Shown: positions 45,771 through 58,530 of the stretch, piece by piece | Position numbering within the stretch: the first letter of the stretch is position 1 | Layout: the number at the start of each line of letters is the position of its first letter | DNA from: Datisca glomerata | Lineage: Eukaryota > Streptophyta > Magnoliopsida > Cucurbitales > Datiscaceae | Assembly (NCBI GenBank): GCA_003255025.1 | Contig: QANY01007352.1 | Span: 8,319 to 72,318 of the forward strand | Length of the DNA: 64,000 nucleotides | Direction: 5' to 3' | Program-made: the position numbers and the translations under genes | The notes under the pieces: model-generated | The model's database searches: none | What the model was told of the DNA's origin: nothing | What the model saw: the letters and a program-made list of their open reading frames with translations, nothing else

Positions 45771-47451
45771 ATGGCAAACAAAAGTGTTGAAGTTCAGTCG
45801 TCAAAATCAACCAAAAAGACCACCAATCAAATGTTAAACAGAAAGCGTAAGTTACGTTTCAACGAAGAAGATCAAAATGAGGTAAAATGAGAATCAATAT
45901 ATTTTTTAATCATAAGTTTCTCGTTTCACCATAAGGAATTTTGCGGTCATAAGTGATTTAAGATGCACTTCGTCAGTACATATTGTTAGAGCTAGTTTTG
46001 GAGATGGGAAAATGAAAGAGAAGTACTTTAAGAATAATAAGACAAATTCTAGAAAGATGTTGAATTCCGCATTTGATACTTGGAGAATTGTCAAAAATGA
46101 TGATTATGAGGAGATAGTTAAGCTTGCAAAGTTGTATTGCCTGAAAAATTTGTGAATTCCAAAGCATGAGCATATTCTCGTTGACCATTTTAATATTTTG
46201 TTGATTTATAACGATGATCTTTTTTATGTATATCCTTGGGATAAGTTGGAATTTGAGGTAACAATAACGTTATTGACGACACCTCCGATGTCATTTGCAA
46301 AAAGACTGGGTGGTGGTACTCCGAGGATAAATATCTAGACAGTGATAGATTAACTAGACAAGAGGGATTTAATGGACATGATTTTCATGCATAAGAATGT
46401 GAGTCTAGATTAATTTTGATATATTATATTTAAATCTACATTTGTTATTACCTTAACATACTTACATTTCTTAATTGAAGCTGGAGATTGAGAAATTTCA
46501 AGCAACTTATGATGAATTAAATAGTATCGACTATGACAAAAAATTTGGACAATCCAAAGGTAAAGAGGTGGCTGATACGCAACTAGAGATTGATAACAAT
46601 CAAAATAAATCTCTAAATATTGTTGAAGCTTCTGAAACTAAAAAACAAAAACAGTGAAAGAATTTTCGATTGAAGCTGGATTAGAACATCTAGAGGAAAA
46701 TTTTGATAAGCAATTTGAGAGGGTCAACTCTCTGTTGGAAGAGTTGTTGAGTATGTCAAAGACAAAGGTATGCATATCACTTATTGATTACGAATTATTT
46801 TGTTTTTTTATGAATGTTCATTTCTTTCATTATTTTATCATTGTATTCACTGTTACAAAATGTATTTTGTGTGATAAATAATTGGAATGTTGAATAAAAT
46901 ATTTTTCATAATTATGAACATAAATGGATAACGTCCATTTCAGGGTGTCGGCAAAAGTGTGGAAGATCAACAAATTCATGCACAACCCGCAACAACTTCA
47001 AATAAGGACATATGAGATGGAACTAGTCGTCAAATCACAACTAAACTGAATAAAGTCAATAATTACGATGTGTTTAACGATCTGCCAAACTTAAGCTTGG
47101 TTGATATAAAGGTAAATAACTGAAATACTTTTGAATAACTATACATATGTTTACTGATTTAGAATCTAAATTCGATGAATGGAAGCACCCATTGTCCCAC
47201 CCAATATTCCACCACATGTTCCACCATCTGTGCTACCAACTATCAACAAGTCTCCAGCTATAAAGGTGCCATTAACCAGACAACGCAAAGGGAAGGGACC
47301 AGATATAACAAAACTTTATCGCAAAAGACCAAAGAAGGAAAAATCTGAACAGAACATGGAAATCATCCTGCATCCTGGAACTAACATTTTCACCCCTCCA
47401 ATCTTTCATATCATCACTCATATGCAAGAAGGAGATGTTTTGGTTTACTGA
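45771..47451 (+). pseudogene. DUF1985-type (ULP-like family) gene carried by the MULE
   Basis: Exon 1, 45771-45881, starts MANKSVEVQSSKSTKKTTN and ends NEEDQNE at a GT donor. The next frame, about 45940-46330, contains KEKYFKNNKTNSRKMLNSAF, DYEEIVKLAKLYCLKNL, a stop, IPKHEHILVDHFNILLIYND and VYPWDKLEFEVTI. This is the DUF1985 pattern (long hydrophobic LAxLY stretch, then YPWGxxSFExT) found at the N-terminus of plant ULP-like proteins. Then come acidic and Lys-rich linkers (46475-46767, one frameshift at aaaaacagtg) and a Pro/Lys-rich piece (47179-47451, VPPNIPPHVPPSVLPT). The C48 protease domain expected at the end is absent here, although fragments of it occur in the related MULEs at 4.8 and 56.8 kb. 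At least two stops and one shift make it a pseudogene. Confidence 0.65.
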
Positions 47452-48129
47452 CTGTGGTTGATTGAAAAACTTGATGTTTTACAGTTCTAAGTACTTTAAC
47501 TGGTAGATGATAAATATGATTGATTTTTTGTGAACGAATTAAGTAGCTGGTAGTTGTGGTTTTAAGTAGTTGGTATATATGGATTGAAGTATATGGCATT
47601 TTGATCAACCGAATATTGAGAATTTTGGTGATAGATATATGGTTGATTATGATTGATGATTGTTTACTTATGAATATTTTCTATTTATTTTCAAAATGTG
47701 AGGAACTATTGTCGCTATTATATTAACTTGGAAAGAAATTTACAAGTCTGATTTTACTGACGTTAAATTTTTTTTGTTTTTTTCATGAGAAAAAATAGAA
47801 TATCAGATAACTACTATTTTAATATATGTCAGATATTTTCATAAGTAAATATTGATAAGTTAATCGTTGGTTATCTAATTTTTTTTGTTTAATTACATAT
47901 TCATCAACAACTTATGTGAAAGTCAATAGATGATATGAATAATCTAATTTTTTTTGTGTTGAATATTGATTGTCTATTATATGATTAGTCAATAACTATT
48001 ATCAATAGACTAAAATACCTTATTAATATTTAAAACCATCATCAATAGATTATTAAAAATATGAGTCACTAAAATGTTAAAAATCGTCCATCAAATTAAT
48101 ATCAACCTCAAAATCTAATCTCTAACTTT

Positions 48130-49870
48130 TATTTCTTTAATTGACTGCTGGTTGATGCCGCTGGGTTCTTGCATCTCTTTCGATTATGTCTGATTATATG
48201 ACACATTCCACATTTTACCTTGTTAAATTCACTAATCGATGGGATCCTTTGTTTCTTCGGTCTATCGACCAAACGTCTTATTTTAGGGGGTAGTATATGA
48301 TGAATTTGAATGTCTTCAAGAACATATTCCATTGACTATTATTTCCAAGAGGATGAACCAATTCTTCATATTCTGCATCTAGCTCGCTTTTGAAATAATA
48401 CGACGAAACATACAAGTATGGATTCAAATGCATATTAGTCATTACAGCCAAAGCATGTGCACAAGATATTGGGTCTATATCTCATCTTCGACATGTACAT
48501 GACTTATTGGGTATGTGTACAATGAATTCACCAATCACCTGTAATTAATGCGTCAACAATAATAACTGTAATAATAAATGTGTTGTACGATTATCAACTA
48601 CTAATAAATATATCAATTCAATATTTAATATAAAAATACTTACAATCATTGATCGGGAAAGACCCATTTACTTACGTGGACGTTTTTCTGCCCCTTGAGT
48701 TGTCATAATCATGCAACTAGATGCTACCCTACATTGTTAAAGCTCTTTGATATATTTATGGTCATAACATTATATCAATGTCTAACAAAGTGAGGATGAG
48801 CCCATTTCTCATACCCAACACCTTGAAGATAAGAATAAATCGAAGGATAAAAAGATTCTAATGCATGCATATTGATTTCAAAGTCTTCAACTGTATATGC
48901 TTTCTCACATCGATAAAAAATGGGGTCAACAGTTGAGTTTCTATACTTAGACTTGACATTAAATAATAGATGTTGCATACACAATCCATGAACAGCATTC
49001 GGGAATCATTTTATATACCACATTTGGGATACTATTGTGTCTATAAGATATAATAACTAAATTTTCCCTATCACCAATTACTTCTTTCAATTTTTTGCAG
49101 AACCATCCCCATGATAAATCATTATCTGAATCTACAACAGAAAATGCCAAAGAAAACTTTTGATTATTACTATCCAGCAAAGATGTTAACAGCGTACGGA
49201 GATATTTGTTCTTTAAACTGGTTCCATCTACTGAAATCATGGTCTACAATGTTGCCAACCTTTCAATGCAGCCCCAAACACATAAAGAGGTATTTAAACA
49301 TGCCATTCCCATTATTCTAAATTATTGTCACAGTACCTACATAAGAAATCATCAAATTGATAATTAACATACAATCAGATTTATTGATTTTGTAGTCAAT
49401 CATCGAAATACTAAAAAATGATATACTTGGGTTTTTTTCTTTCAATACATAACATATGATGGTAATCTTGCGTACGATTTTTCTGGAGTCCCTCGAAGCA
49501 AATCAAACGCATTTTGCTTAACTTTCCATGCATTATAATAGCTAATAGTAACTTCATGCTTCAAACACATTTGATAAATAATTTCTTTGGGAGCTGTCCA
49601 ATCTCGTACATCATTCATATATTACCTTTAATGCATTGACTAACAATATCAGATCTTATTTGACGATGATCACTTTAAATTATACCTAACGATCAACCTC
49701 CAAAGCTCACCACATTTGTATATAGATGCCTGCATAAACCACTTACAATGATCTTTAACACGACATACATTTATTCTTTCTCGATTGGATCTTTCAATCT
49801 TGAATTCAAAATTCCTTTTCAATGTAATCATGTGCAACGCCTTTTTTAACTCATATTTATTTCTAAACAA
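48130..49870 (-). pseudogene. MURA-like MULE transposase, full span but inactivated
   Basis: Domains in order on the minus strand: MuDR N-terminal DNA-binding domain (49870-49670, FRNKYELKKALHMITLKRNF and VKDHCKWFMQASIYK); MULE catalytic domain (49240-48775, VDGTSLKNKYLRTLLTSLLD, LAFSVVDSDNDLSWGWFCKK and FYPSIYSYLQGVGYEKWAHP); SWIM zinc finger (about 48520-48440, CTCRR then SCAHALAV); and a C-terminal KKQRIPS with zinc knuckle KCGMCHIIRHNRKRC (48255-48160). The transposase binds the element ends and moves it. Here the second catalytic Asp of the DDE triad is Tyr (ISYRHNS where ISDRHxS is usual; GAT to TAT), and stops and frame changes separate the blocks. It is dead but otherwise nearly complete. 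Confidence 0.85.
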
Positions 49871-51096
49871 TTATTTCATTTTTATGTCAAAGTTACTAAA
49901 GATATCTTCTAATCAACCAGAGCGATAAAAATGTCATCGTCGTGAGCATCCTCGAAATCCATTGATGTTGATTGACTACCCTCATCAATAATAAAATTAT
50001 ATTTTGATATATGTAAAAGATTGATTTACAATAATAACAATTGACTATATGTATTATTCTAAGACTATTGGCATTTATTGATCAATCAATAAATTTACTA
50101 TTTCATAAAATAAATGAGCTACATAAACTATGTATATAATGATTTACTTCGAACAAGAAAATATGTTTTGAAACATACATCATCGAATCAAACGAACAAT
50201 ATTTCTTTAAAACATGACATTGAATTACATACATAACAAATATCAAAACATTTAACAATGAAACACGTACTGAACACACAACGAAAAACGATGATTAACA
50301 ACAAATGAAAAATACATATATATCAAGAAAAATGTTCTAGTAAAAGTAAAAAAAAAATTGATACATACAAATTATAAACAAAACACATGACATATAAAAA
50401 TGATTAAAACTCAAATGACATTGAAATAAAAAAAATTATCCATTATAATAATCTAATAAGAAACAAATGATAAATATTTTTCTAACAAAAACCAACCTTC
50501 CATTATTGAATCCTTAAAAAATGTATGGAGAATGAAACTTAAAGCTTGAGATGTATATAAAATATGAATGAATAACAATACCCAAATTATTCTTCATAGA
50601 TTTGAACAATGATAGTCTCACGATAATGGAGAATTAATGTAATCAATGGGTGTTGTTTCCTTCAAACAAATCAATAAATTTACTGATTTAAGAATGGAAA
50701 AATCTTTCTAATGGAGGTATCATGTTAATGGTAAATCAAAACTTTTCAAAAAGATGATGAAATTATTTCAAACAACACTGGAAATTTGGACAACGATTAT
50801 TCGATTATGGAAAAGATAATTTCCATAACTGAATTCACTAAAAAAGGTAATAAAAACAAACAATTAATTTAAATTTAAAATAAATTAAAAACAGTATATA
50901 TTAAGGATAGTATAACCTAAAATTTTCTAAAATAATGATATATCATTAAGTGAAATGGATCCACAAATCAGATGATAGAATCTGTCAAATGAAAGGTAAA
51001 ATCGTCAACTAGAAATCATCAACAGCTGGTTGATGATGTGGCATCCAAAAATTTACCATTTACCTAAAAATTTGAAAAACCTGCTATTTAATCACT

Positions 51097-52009
51097 TAAC
51101 TTTCAAAACATGTCTATTTTGTGCAATTACTTTAAAATAATAGTGTTCAACATTTGGTGAAAAGAATCATTTGTATTAACTAATATGGTGAGACTAAATA
51201 TCGTATTAGCTAAGAGAATGGACTAAACAGGACAAATGCAAAAGGGAAATTGCCATGGAGAGACCCTTGAGATAGACATTAACCAAATAAAGACCCATGC
51301 GATAGACTTAATGATATTAAGACCATTGTGAAAGACTTGATAGAGTAAAATACTTGTATAGAATTTATAATGAAATAATTTCATTTGAGTCCCACTCCTG
51401 AACTTTCTATGCAAACTCACTCTCGATGGTCACTCCCCTCCGCGAAAGACTTCTCCCTACGATAGACTCATCTTCTATGCGAAGGAACTTGAAGCTCTTC
51501 TCTGTGAACTCGTAAATTCTGTCTTTGCGAAATCCTTCTCTGTAAAACCCAAAACCATTCGAAACTCTTCTCTGCGAAGCGAAACCCTTCTCTATGATTT
51601 CCTTCGACAATAGTCCATAGAACCCTTGGTTCGTTATTCTCACAACACTGAGAGTTCCATCGAAGCTCTTCACGGAGCTTTAAGATTGTCGTTGAACCTC
51701 TTCATGGAACATTAAGGTTGTCGTTCGCGATTGCTGTTGAAAACTCTAGTCCACCAAAGTCGCACAATTGTTGTTAGAAACCCGATGTTCGTAGATTTTG
51801 ATTTCATCTTTTATAAAATTGCTATGCTTATTGGCTTATTAATTCTCATTCTCATATAGTATACTTATTGGCTTACTGATTCTCATATAGTTACTAGCTT
51901 ATTGATGATCACACACTGTGTAAATCAAGTGAAACTAAGAGGCAAATATTTTTATGTTAGGTTTATGATATGTATAATTGATGCAAGCTCTTGCATCTTT
52001 GGTGTAAAA
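51097..52009. other. Spacer with one unexplained minus-strand frame
   Basis: An 88-residue open frame at 51673-51407 (-), starting MKSFDGTLSVVRITNQGFYG, is rich in Arg, Glu and Phe. The DNA under it repeats cgaa(a)cccttctctgcga-like strings, so the frame may be a by-product of a simple repeat. No domain is recognised. The rest is AT-rich. Confidence 0.4.
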
Positions 52010-52452
52010 CCTGACTTTTATGGTTAGTATACAGGCTAATTATTTTTTTAGAATGGTTAAGTATTTTCTTAGCATAGCTCTCATTATTATTATTGTTGAT
52101 CTACTTTCTTCGATTATAATATACACATTTTATTGTATTTTTTACATCATTGATCTGCTATTAAATTAAAAACTACGGTCATTTTAATGATATTTAGCTC
52201 ACATTAAAAATTGTGTGTGGATTATCCAAATTCTATTAACAAAATTTGCTAACTCATATTTTTAAATTAGATTTTTATTGATTTCATATTATAATAAAAA
52301 ATGAATAGTATTAGCTTTTTTTTAAAGTGGGACTTATTATTACCCTACTTTGCATTTTAAATTAGGTGGCTTTTCCCTCTTCCACCATTTTCGTTTTTTT
52401 GGTTTCTCTCTCTCTCCCACCTCCACTCCAACTCCCGCCCCCACTCCAACTC
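52010..52452. repeat. Tail of a long tandem unit (partial)
   Basis: Matches the last 430 bases of the long unit (1910-2311 and 54350-54745), starting at gacttttatggttagtata. It directly precedes a full unit, so the array once had at least one more member on the left. Confidence 0.8.
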
Positions 52453-54745
52453 CCCCCTATCCCATCCCCACTCCAGCTACCTGTAACTGTTGTAAACGGA
52501 GTTTTCCAATAGATTGAAAACTCGTACTCTCTTAATCAAGAAAATCTCTACCTCCTTATTCTCTTTTACCTCTTCTATTATAATTAAATCCCACAGCCTT
52601 TTTGTTCCTTAACGATCAACTACCAAATACTGATAATTTGTTCTCTTACTCTCATAAATCAAGAAATTTTATATATTTCAGAAAAATCATTTCATTATCG
52701 ACCTTTTATTTTGAAAAAGTAGTTTCCTTTTGCTTCCTTGAGTCATTAAACTTGTTATTGGTATGTTTATTTCTCTTCATGTTAAATTATACACATATAG
52801 AATTGTATCATATTAGTGTCATATGATATAAAGTTTAAAGAAAAATAATAATAAATGGTTACTGTTTTCTGGATATAGAAATAATCATTGTTGTATATTT
52901 CTAATGAAAATTCTGATAGTACAGATAAAATGATTTTCTTTTACTAAGAATTTATTTATAAAAAATTCTGAAATAATTATTAGTATCATATAAGACATTA
53001 ATATTACTCCTGTAAAAATTTCGTAATTTCAAAAAATCATTTTCATGGTGAAAACAGTTTTCAAATCTTCTTCAGAGACCTGAATATTAGGGCAGCCACT
53101 TCATCTTCATGGCTTCGTTTCTGGCATACTTTAAATCATTTTGGCCCCAAATATTTTAAAGTAGTTTTTATCATATGTAAATATAGTTCTGGAATTTTTT
53201 TTAATTTTTAGGTACGATATGATATTTTAAATGAGTAGTTAAACTTGTAAACCCGAATTTCAGTTTACTGCCAGACATATTCTAATTGATAACAATATTC
53301 AATATGAAAATACTTTCAAATATATTATAAGATTTTAAATCAAGATCTATGAGACATGTGACAACGTTCAGAACTAGTTTTTGTAATTTATTTTGTTCGG
53401 TACAATTTAAAACGAATTTTGAATGCCAGGCATTCAAACTATTTTTCTTTCATTGGTGTTTGAAAACATCTAAGAACGGAATCTTTCTCCTTTATCCTTT
53501 TAGGAGTTGAAATTTAGGAACTTACAGATGTATATAGGGTAAGTGAAATTTGCATATGTAATTGTTTGCATTGTATGTCTGAAAATTTATAATAGAACTA
53601 TGTTTCTATTATGTGATGTATATTGTATTATGATGCTTCTTTTTTCATAACATTTTTCAATTATGGTGCTGTTGTGTTTTATTATAATGTATGTTTGATG
53701 AGTTAATATATCTTGTAAGATAAGAATAAATGTTAAATTTATGTATGAAGAATTAATTTTGTGCCATTAGAGTCACGTGCCCACTAATTTGCTTTGTTCA
53801 CCTTGTCCTTCGGGAAATGTCTCTTTTTACGTAATCCTTAAGGAAATGGTCTATGTTATATGCTTTGGTTAGTTTTGTGGGAAGGCGTTAGCGCAACTGG
53901 TTCCATCTCTTCGAAGGTACAAAGTAGTACTCGTGAGGAAGGCCACCTGTACCTACCTCACAGCTAATAATTACCGATGGGTAATATTTATTTTGGGTGT
54001 GGTGGCTAACTCTAATAGAAGTTGGCCAGGGAACCCTGTAACAAAGATCTGAGAAGTATGCATGTGTTACGATTTGTTTGTGACTGTGAACGTTGTTCTG
54101 TTTTGCATATGTGATATTTTACTTACTGAGTAGATTTCTGTATACTCACTCCATTTTATTATAAATTTTCATATGATGATAACATTGATGAGGAGTTTAT
54201 TGTCAAAGAGTTCTAGAGTCTCTGACAACGAATGAGAGTCATCGAGTCGTATTTAAAAGTCTTAGTAATTGTTTATTTAAAGTTGGGTTTATTTAAGCTA
54301 AATCGTGAGATTTCAAAACACGTACTCTTGGGTTTTATATATACTCACCCCAACTTTTATGGTTAGTATACTGGCTAATTATTTTTGTTAGAATGGTTAA
54401 GTATTTTTTTGTATAGCTCTCATTATTATTATTATCAATCTATTTTCTTTGATTATAATATACACATTTTATTACATGTTTTACATCTTTACTCTGCTAT
54501 TAAATTAAGAACTATAAACGTTTTAATGATATTTAGCCCACGTTAAAAATTGTGTGTAGATTAACCAAATTCTATTAACAAAAATTGCTAACTCATATTT
54601 TCATATTAGATTTTCATTGATTTCATATTTTAATAAAAATTCAATAGTATTAGTTTTAAAAAACGTGGGATTTATTATTACCCACTTTGCATTTCAAATT
54701 AGGTGGTTTTTCCCTCTTTCACCATTTTCATTTTTTTGGTTGCAC
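52453..54745. repeat. Long tandem unit, block 2 copy a
   Basis: Collinear with 1-2311 over its whole length, including the ttgttcggtacaattt segment lacking in the short form. No coding content is recognised. Confidence 0.8.
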
Positions 54746-56311
54746 TCCCCCCCTCCCACTCCCACTCCCTGTAACTGTTGTAAAATGAGTTTTCCATTAG
54801 ATTGAAAACTCATACTCTCTTAATCAAAAAATTCTCTACCTCCTTATTCCCTTTTTCCACTTCTATTATAATTAAATCTCACAACCTTTTTGCTCCTTAA
54901 CCACAAGATATCGATAATTTATTCTCTTACTCTCATAAATCAAGAAATTTCATATATTTCAGACAAATCGTTTCATTATCGACTTTTTGTTTTGAAGAAT
55001 TGGTTTCTCTCTTTCGTTCCTTGGGTCATTTAACTTGTTATTGGTACGTTTATTTCTCTTCATGTTGAATTATACACATATTAAATTATATCAGTTTAAA
55101 GTCATATGATATAAAGTTTAAAGAAAAAATAATAATAATGGATACTGTTTTGTGAATATAGAAATAATCGTTGATGTATATTTCTAATGAAAATTCTGAC
55201 AGTACAAAAAAATGATTTTCTTTTACTAAGAATTTTTTGACAAACAATTCTGAAAATATTATTAACATCATATAAGACATTAATCTTACTCCTGTAAGAA
55301 TTTCAGAATTTCAAAAATTGATTTGCACGGTGAAAACATTTTTTTTCAAATTTTCTTAAGAAACCTGAATTTTAGGGGTAGACCACTTCATCTTCATGGC
55401 TTCGTTTCTGGCATATATTACATCATTTTGGCGCCAAATTTTTTAAAGTAGTTTTTATCATATGTAAAATATAGTTCTGTAATTTTTAGATAAGATATGG
55501 TATTTTAAATGAGTAGTTAAACTTGTAAATCTGAATTTTTGTTTACTGCCAGACAGACTCTAATTGATAACAATTTTTAATACAAAAATACTTTAAAAAA
55601 ATAATGTTAAATCAAGATTTATGAGACATGTATCAACTTTTAGAACTAAGTTTTGTAATTTTTTATGTGATGTATAGTGTATTATGATGCTTCTTTCTTC
55701 ATAACATTGTTTAAATATGGTGTTATTGTATTTTATTATATTGTATGTTTACTGAGTTAACATATGTTGTAAGATAAGAATAAATGTTAAATGAATGCAT
55801 GAAGAATTAATTTTGTTCCATTAGAATCACGTGCCCACCATTATGCTATGTCCGCCTTGTCCTTCACGAAAGGTCTATGTTATATGCTTTGGTTAGTTTT
55901 GTGGGAAGGAATTAGCGCAAATGGTTCAAGCTCTTTGAAGGTGCGGAGTAGTACTCGTGAGAAAGGTTACCTGTACGTACCTCACAGCTAACAATTACCG
56001 ACGAGTAATTTCTGTTATGGGTGTGGTGGGGAACTCTAATGAAAGTTGGTCAGCGAACTCTGTAAGAAAGATTTGAGAAATATGCACGTGTTACGATTTG
56101 TATGTGATTGTAAATTTTGTTTTGTTTTGCATATGTGATATTTTATTTACTGAGTATATTTCTATATACTCACTCTATTTTATTATAAATTTTCAGATGA
56201 TGATAACATTGATGAGGAGTTTATTGTCAAAGAGGTCTAGAGTCTCTGGCAATGGACAAGAGTCATCGAGTCGAATTTAAAAGTCTTAGTAATTGTTTAT
56301 TTAATGTTGGA
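54746..56311. repeat. Long tandem unit, block 2 copy b (shorter)
   Basis: Collinear with 2312-3930, the short form. It ends at a deletion junction (taatgttgg|atacttgg) that removes about 400 bp still present in block 1. A 60-residue frame at 56098-56280 corresponds to that at 3718-3900. Confidence 0.75.
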
Positions 56312-56739
56312 TACTTGGTGTTCAGCCCAAACCCCCAGTCAATCCAACGCAGATGTCATTTATAATGTCATCATACCAACTGTGGTTATTTCTCTCCGTC
56401 GTGAATGATTTTTACCTTTTGCTCTGTCCTACTATCACTGTTTGTATTCTAAGTCATTTAGTCACCGGCATGATTTCCTATCAAACTCTATGACAAATAA
56501 CAATTGTGGAAAGTTGAGTTGAATTGTATGTACTATAAGATAGTAATTCTTGATATGTTACTCCCACTGGAGAATATATATATATAAAGTAACATGATGA
56601 AAGAGGAACGCGTAAAGGAGTGCACTAGTTTTTTTTGTGGGTGCCTGTGATAAAAAATTGTAAATACTAAAATTGTGGGTTATTAAATATACTGAAATTG
56701 TTATATACATTTGGTTATTTGAAATTCATTTTATTGTGT

Positions 56740-57110
56740 ACATCTAGGTTCGATTGTGAAATATTTGCGTTGAAGTTTGTGAAGTTATTATGTGTTGTCA
56801 GGACTTATCTGAATGTTATCCTTTTAGATGGCCATTCTATAGATGGTTCTCAAGAGCATAAGGATAAGGCTCATTCTGATTCTCAAGATGATGTTGAATG
56901 TAGTTTGGAGAAACCTAGGAGATATCCTCCGAAGAAAAGAGAAATAAATGTTGAGGGAAAGAAGATGTTGCATGTTTGCGTTAAAGTTTGTGGAGTTGTT
57001 GTATGTGGGTCAGGACTTATTTAGATGCCCTAAAAGTAGAATGGCCAAGCTTCAAGAGAAGATGGCAATTGATATTTTTTATCGTGGCCATGACATTGAA
57101 GACTCTAGAT
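56740..57110 (+). pseudogene. Ulp1-like (C48) protease C-terminal fragment in a MULE, copy 2
   Basis: Partner of 4790-5155. It again shows two versions of the same core: EIFALKFVKLLCV near 56760, and a second one about 200 bases on (frame-shifted: the DNA reads gttgcatgtttgcgttaaag, so the Cys codon context of copy 1 is altered by an inserted base). MAKLQEKMAIDIF-like sequence follows at 57037. The intervening low-complexity linker (SQEHKDKAHSDSQDDVECS) is the best conserved part between the copies. It is dead for the same reasons as copy 1. The 300 bases after it are AT-rich. Confidence 0.6.
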
Positions 57111-57429
57111 TTTAGGATGTTTATTATGTTAGTAAAAGTTGTAGTTGTATAAGATGTGAATCAATATTAATGTATTGAAACTTTCATACTATAAATCATG
57201 AAATATAGATACTATAAATCTTCCTGGATATTTGAACTTTCATACTATAAATCATTATACTCATCAATGTTAGGACATTGGTTGGAATCTGCCTCTTTGT
57301 TGAAATCTTCCTAGATATTGTTAACACTTGCCTAGATATTTAAATCTGACTGAATGCACCTGGATATTGTGAATCAATTATTTTCTCTCTATAAAAAAAA
57401 TTGTTATTTTAGATGTCATAATTTGTTAA

Positions 57430-57845
57430 TATAGGTTGTTTTGGATTTCATAAGTTCAGACTCGATATTGTCATGTTTCAGTTTGCTCTGCTAGACCGTG
57501 GTCCAGCAGATAATATTCTGCTAGACTGGCGTCTAGCAAATGTTAATTTTAGTACAAAACTGCTAGACCATGGTCTTAGACCATTTTCTAGCAGAAAAGA
57601 CCATGGTCTAACAACCTTACATGAACAAAAATACGTGTGCTTTGGGATGACTTGTATTATTAATGAAGATTGTTTAGGATGTCATAAGTTTAGACCAAAA
57701 ATTGCCTTGTTTCTGTTTGAAATGCTAGACCATGGTCTAGCAGACAATTTCCTGCGGTATAACAAGTGTTAGTTTTAGTAGAAAACAGCTAGACCATGGT
57801 CTATTAGAATATTTTCTGCTAGACCATGGTCTAGCGATGTGGCAT
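57430..57845. repeat. Cluster of CTAGACCATGGTCTAG palindromes, block 2
   Basis: Same array as at 5475-5890. The perfect TGCTAGACCATGGTCTAGCA is at 57723-57742. Others are at 57489-57508 (ctgctagaccgtggtccagc), 57519-57537, 57561-57575, 57594-57611, 57788-57806 and 57817-57836. A 99-residue frame (57473-57772) reads the palindromes as a repeated LDHGLADN-type peptide, which is probably incidental. Confidence 0.85.
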
Positions 57846-58084
57846 GAAAAGAATACTTGAGTCACAGAATGTAAATAATTGAGTCACATAATTATCATTA
57901 TCATTATCAACATATTTACAAAGCATGTTTACACACAAAAATATTTTGATCTATTAACAATGTCATCTTTCATTTACATCTTTACAACTGTTAACAAAGT
58001 ATATTAACACCTATGGAATCCTACTGTGAAACATTTCACACAAAAAATGCTTAGATCTATTAACAAAAAATTATCACCATCAAG

Positions 58085-58530
58085 CCACGTGTTGTTTTGG
58101 TGTGAAACGGATCGGCTCTTTACAAGTCTGCCTATCATGGCCTAGCCCACGACATCTACCACACCCTTTCATTTATGTGCTTCTCCAATCGAAGGTATTC
58201 TTTTCTTCCTACATCTTCTAGAAGCTCGTCTACTATTTGGGGGAATCACAGTAACACATCTAACATCATCTGATACTTGCCAATCTTGTCGACTACTAAT
58301 TGGATAAATAGACTCAAGAACTTCATATGTAGTTGATGTAATGAGTGGTCCAATTTAATAATTGGGTACAACTTCTATAATAGTTGTTCAAATGTGTAAT
58401 CTTTGGACATATATATTGGCTTCCTTGGAGTTGTAATCACATACTTAAAGCATTCGTCTTTACTTATCCATTCTCCTCCAAACATCAACATTATTCGTAT
58501 GAATTAAATTTCACTCAATTGTATGAATAC
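58085..58530 (-). pseudogene. MULE transposase deletion derivative (N-terminus joined to C-terminus), copy 2
   Basis: On the minus strand the first part (58500-58350) reads MFGGEWISKDECFKYVITTP and YTFEQLL...LYPIIKLD, the start typical of plant MULE transposases. It passes directly into TYEVLESIYPISSRQDWQVS, PPNSRRASRRCRKKRIPSIG (58340-58170), the segment just after the SWIM domain, and then a frame-shifted zinc knuckle. The whole catalytic region is therefore missing between about 58350 and 58330, an internal deletion. Stops are frequent. The C-terminal half matches the fragment at 6110-6300. Confidence 0.65.

Larger units (their letters stand above)
43880..51095. mobile_element. Kaonashi-type MULE with DUF1985-type gene and transposase
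   Basis: Candidate terminal inverted repeats: ATTTTTAGGTAAAT at 43905-43918 and its exact complement at 51058-51071. The match extends outward without gaps (AATAxCA to the same distance, 43888-43904 against 51072-51088); the true tips may lie a little farther out. Inside, a DUF1985-type gene (+, 45771-47451) and a MURA-like transposase (-, 49870-48130) face each other tail to tail. This content and order match plant MULEs that carry ULP-like genes. Bases 43919-45770 and 49871-51057 are AT-rich, with no further gene. Confidence 0.65.

Noticed and set aside
57473..57772. A 99-residue frame with repeated LDHGLADN-like peptides
   Set aside because: The peptide repeats come from the DNA palindromes. 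The counterpart frame in block 1 is broken, so no selection on protein is evident.
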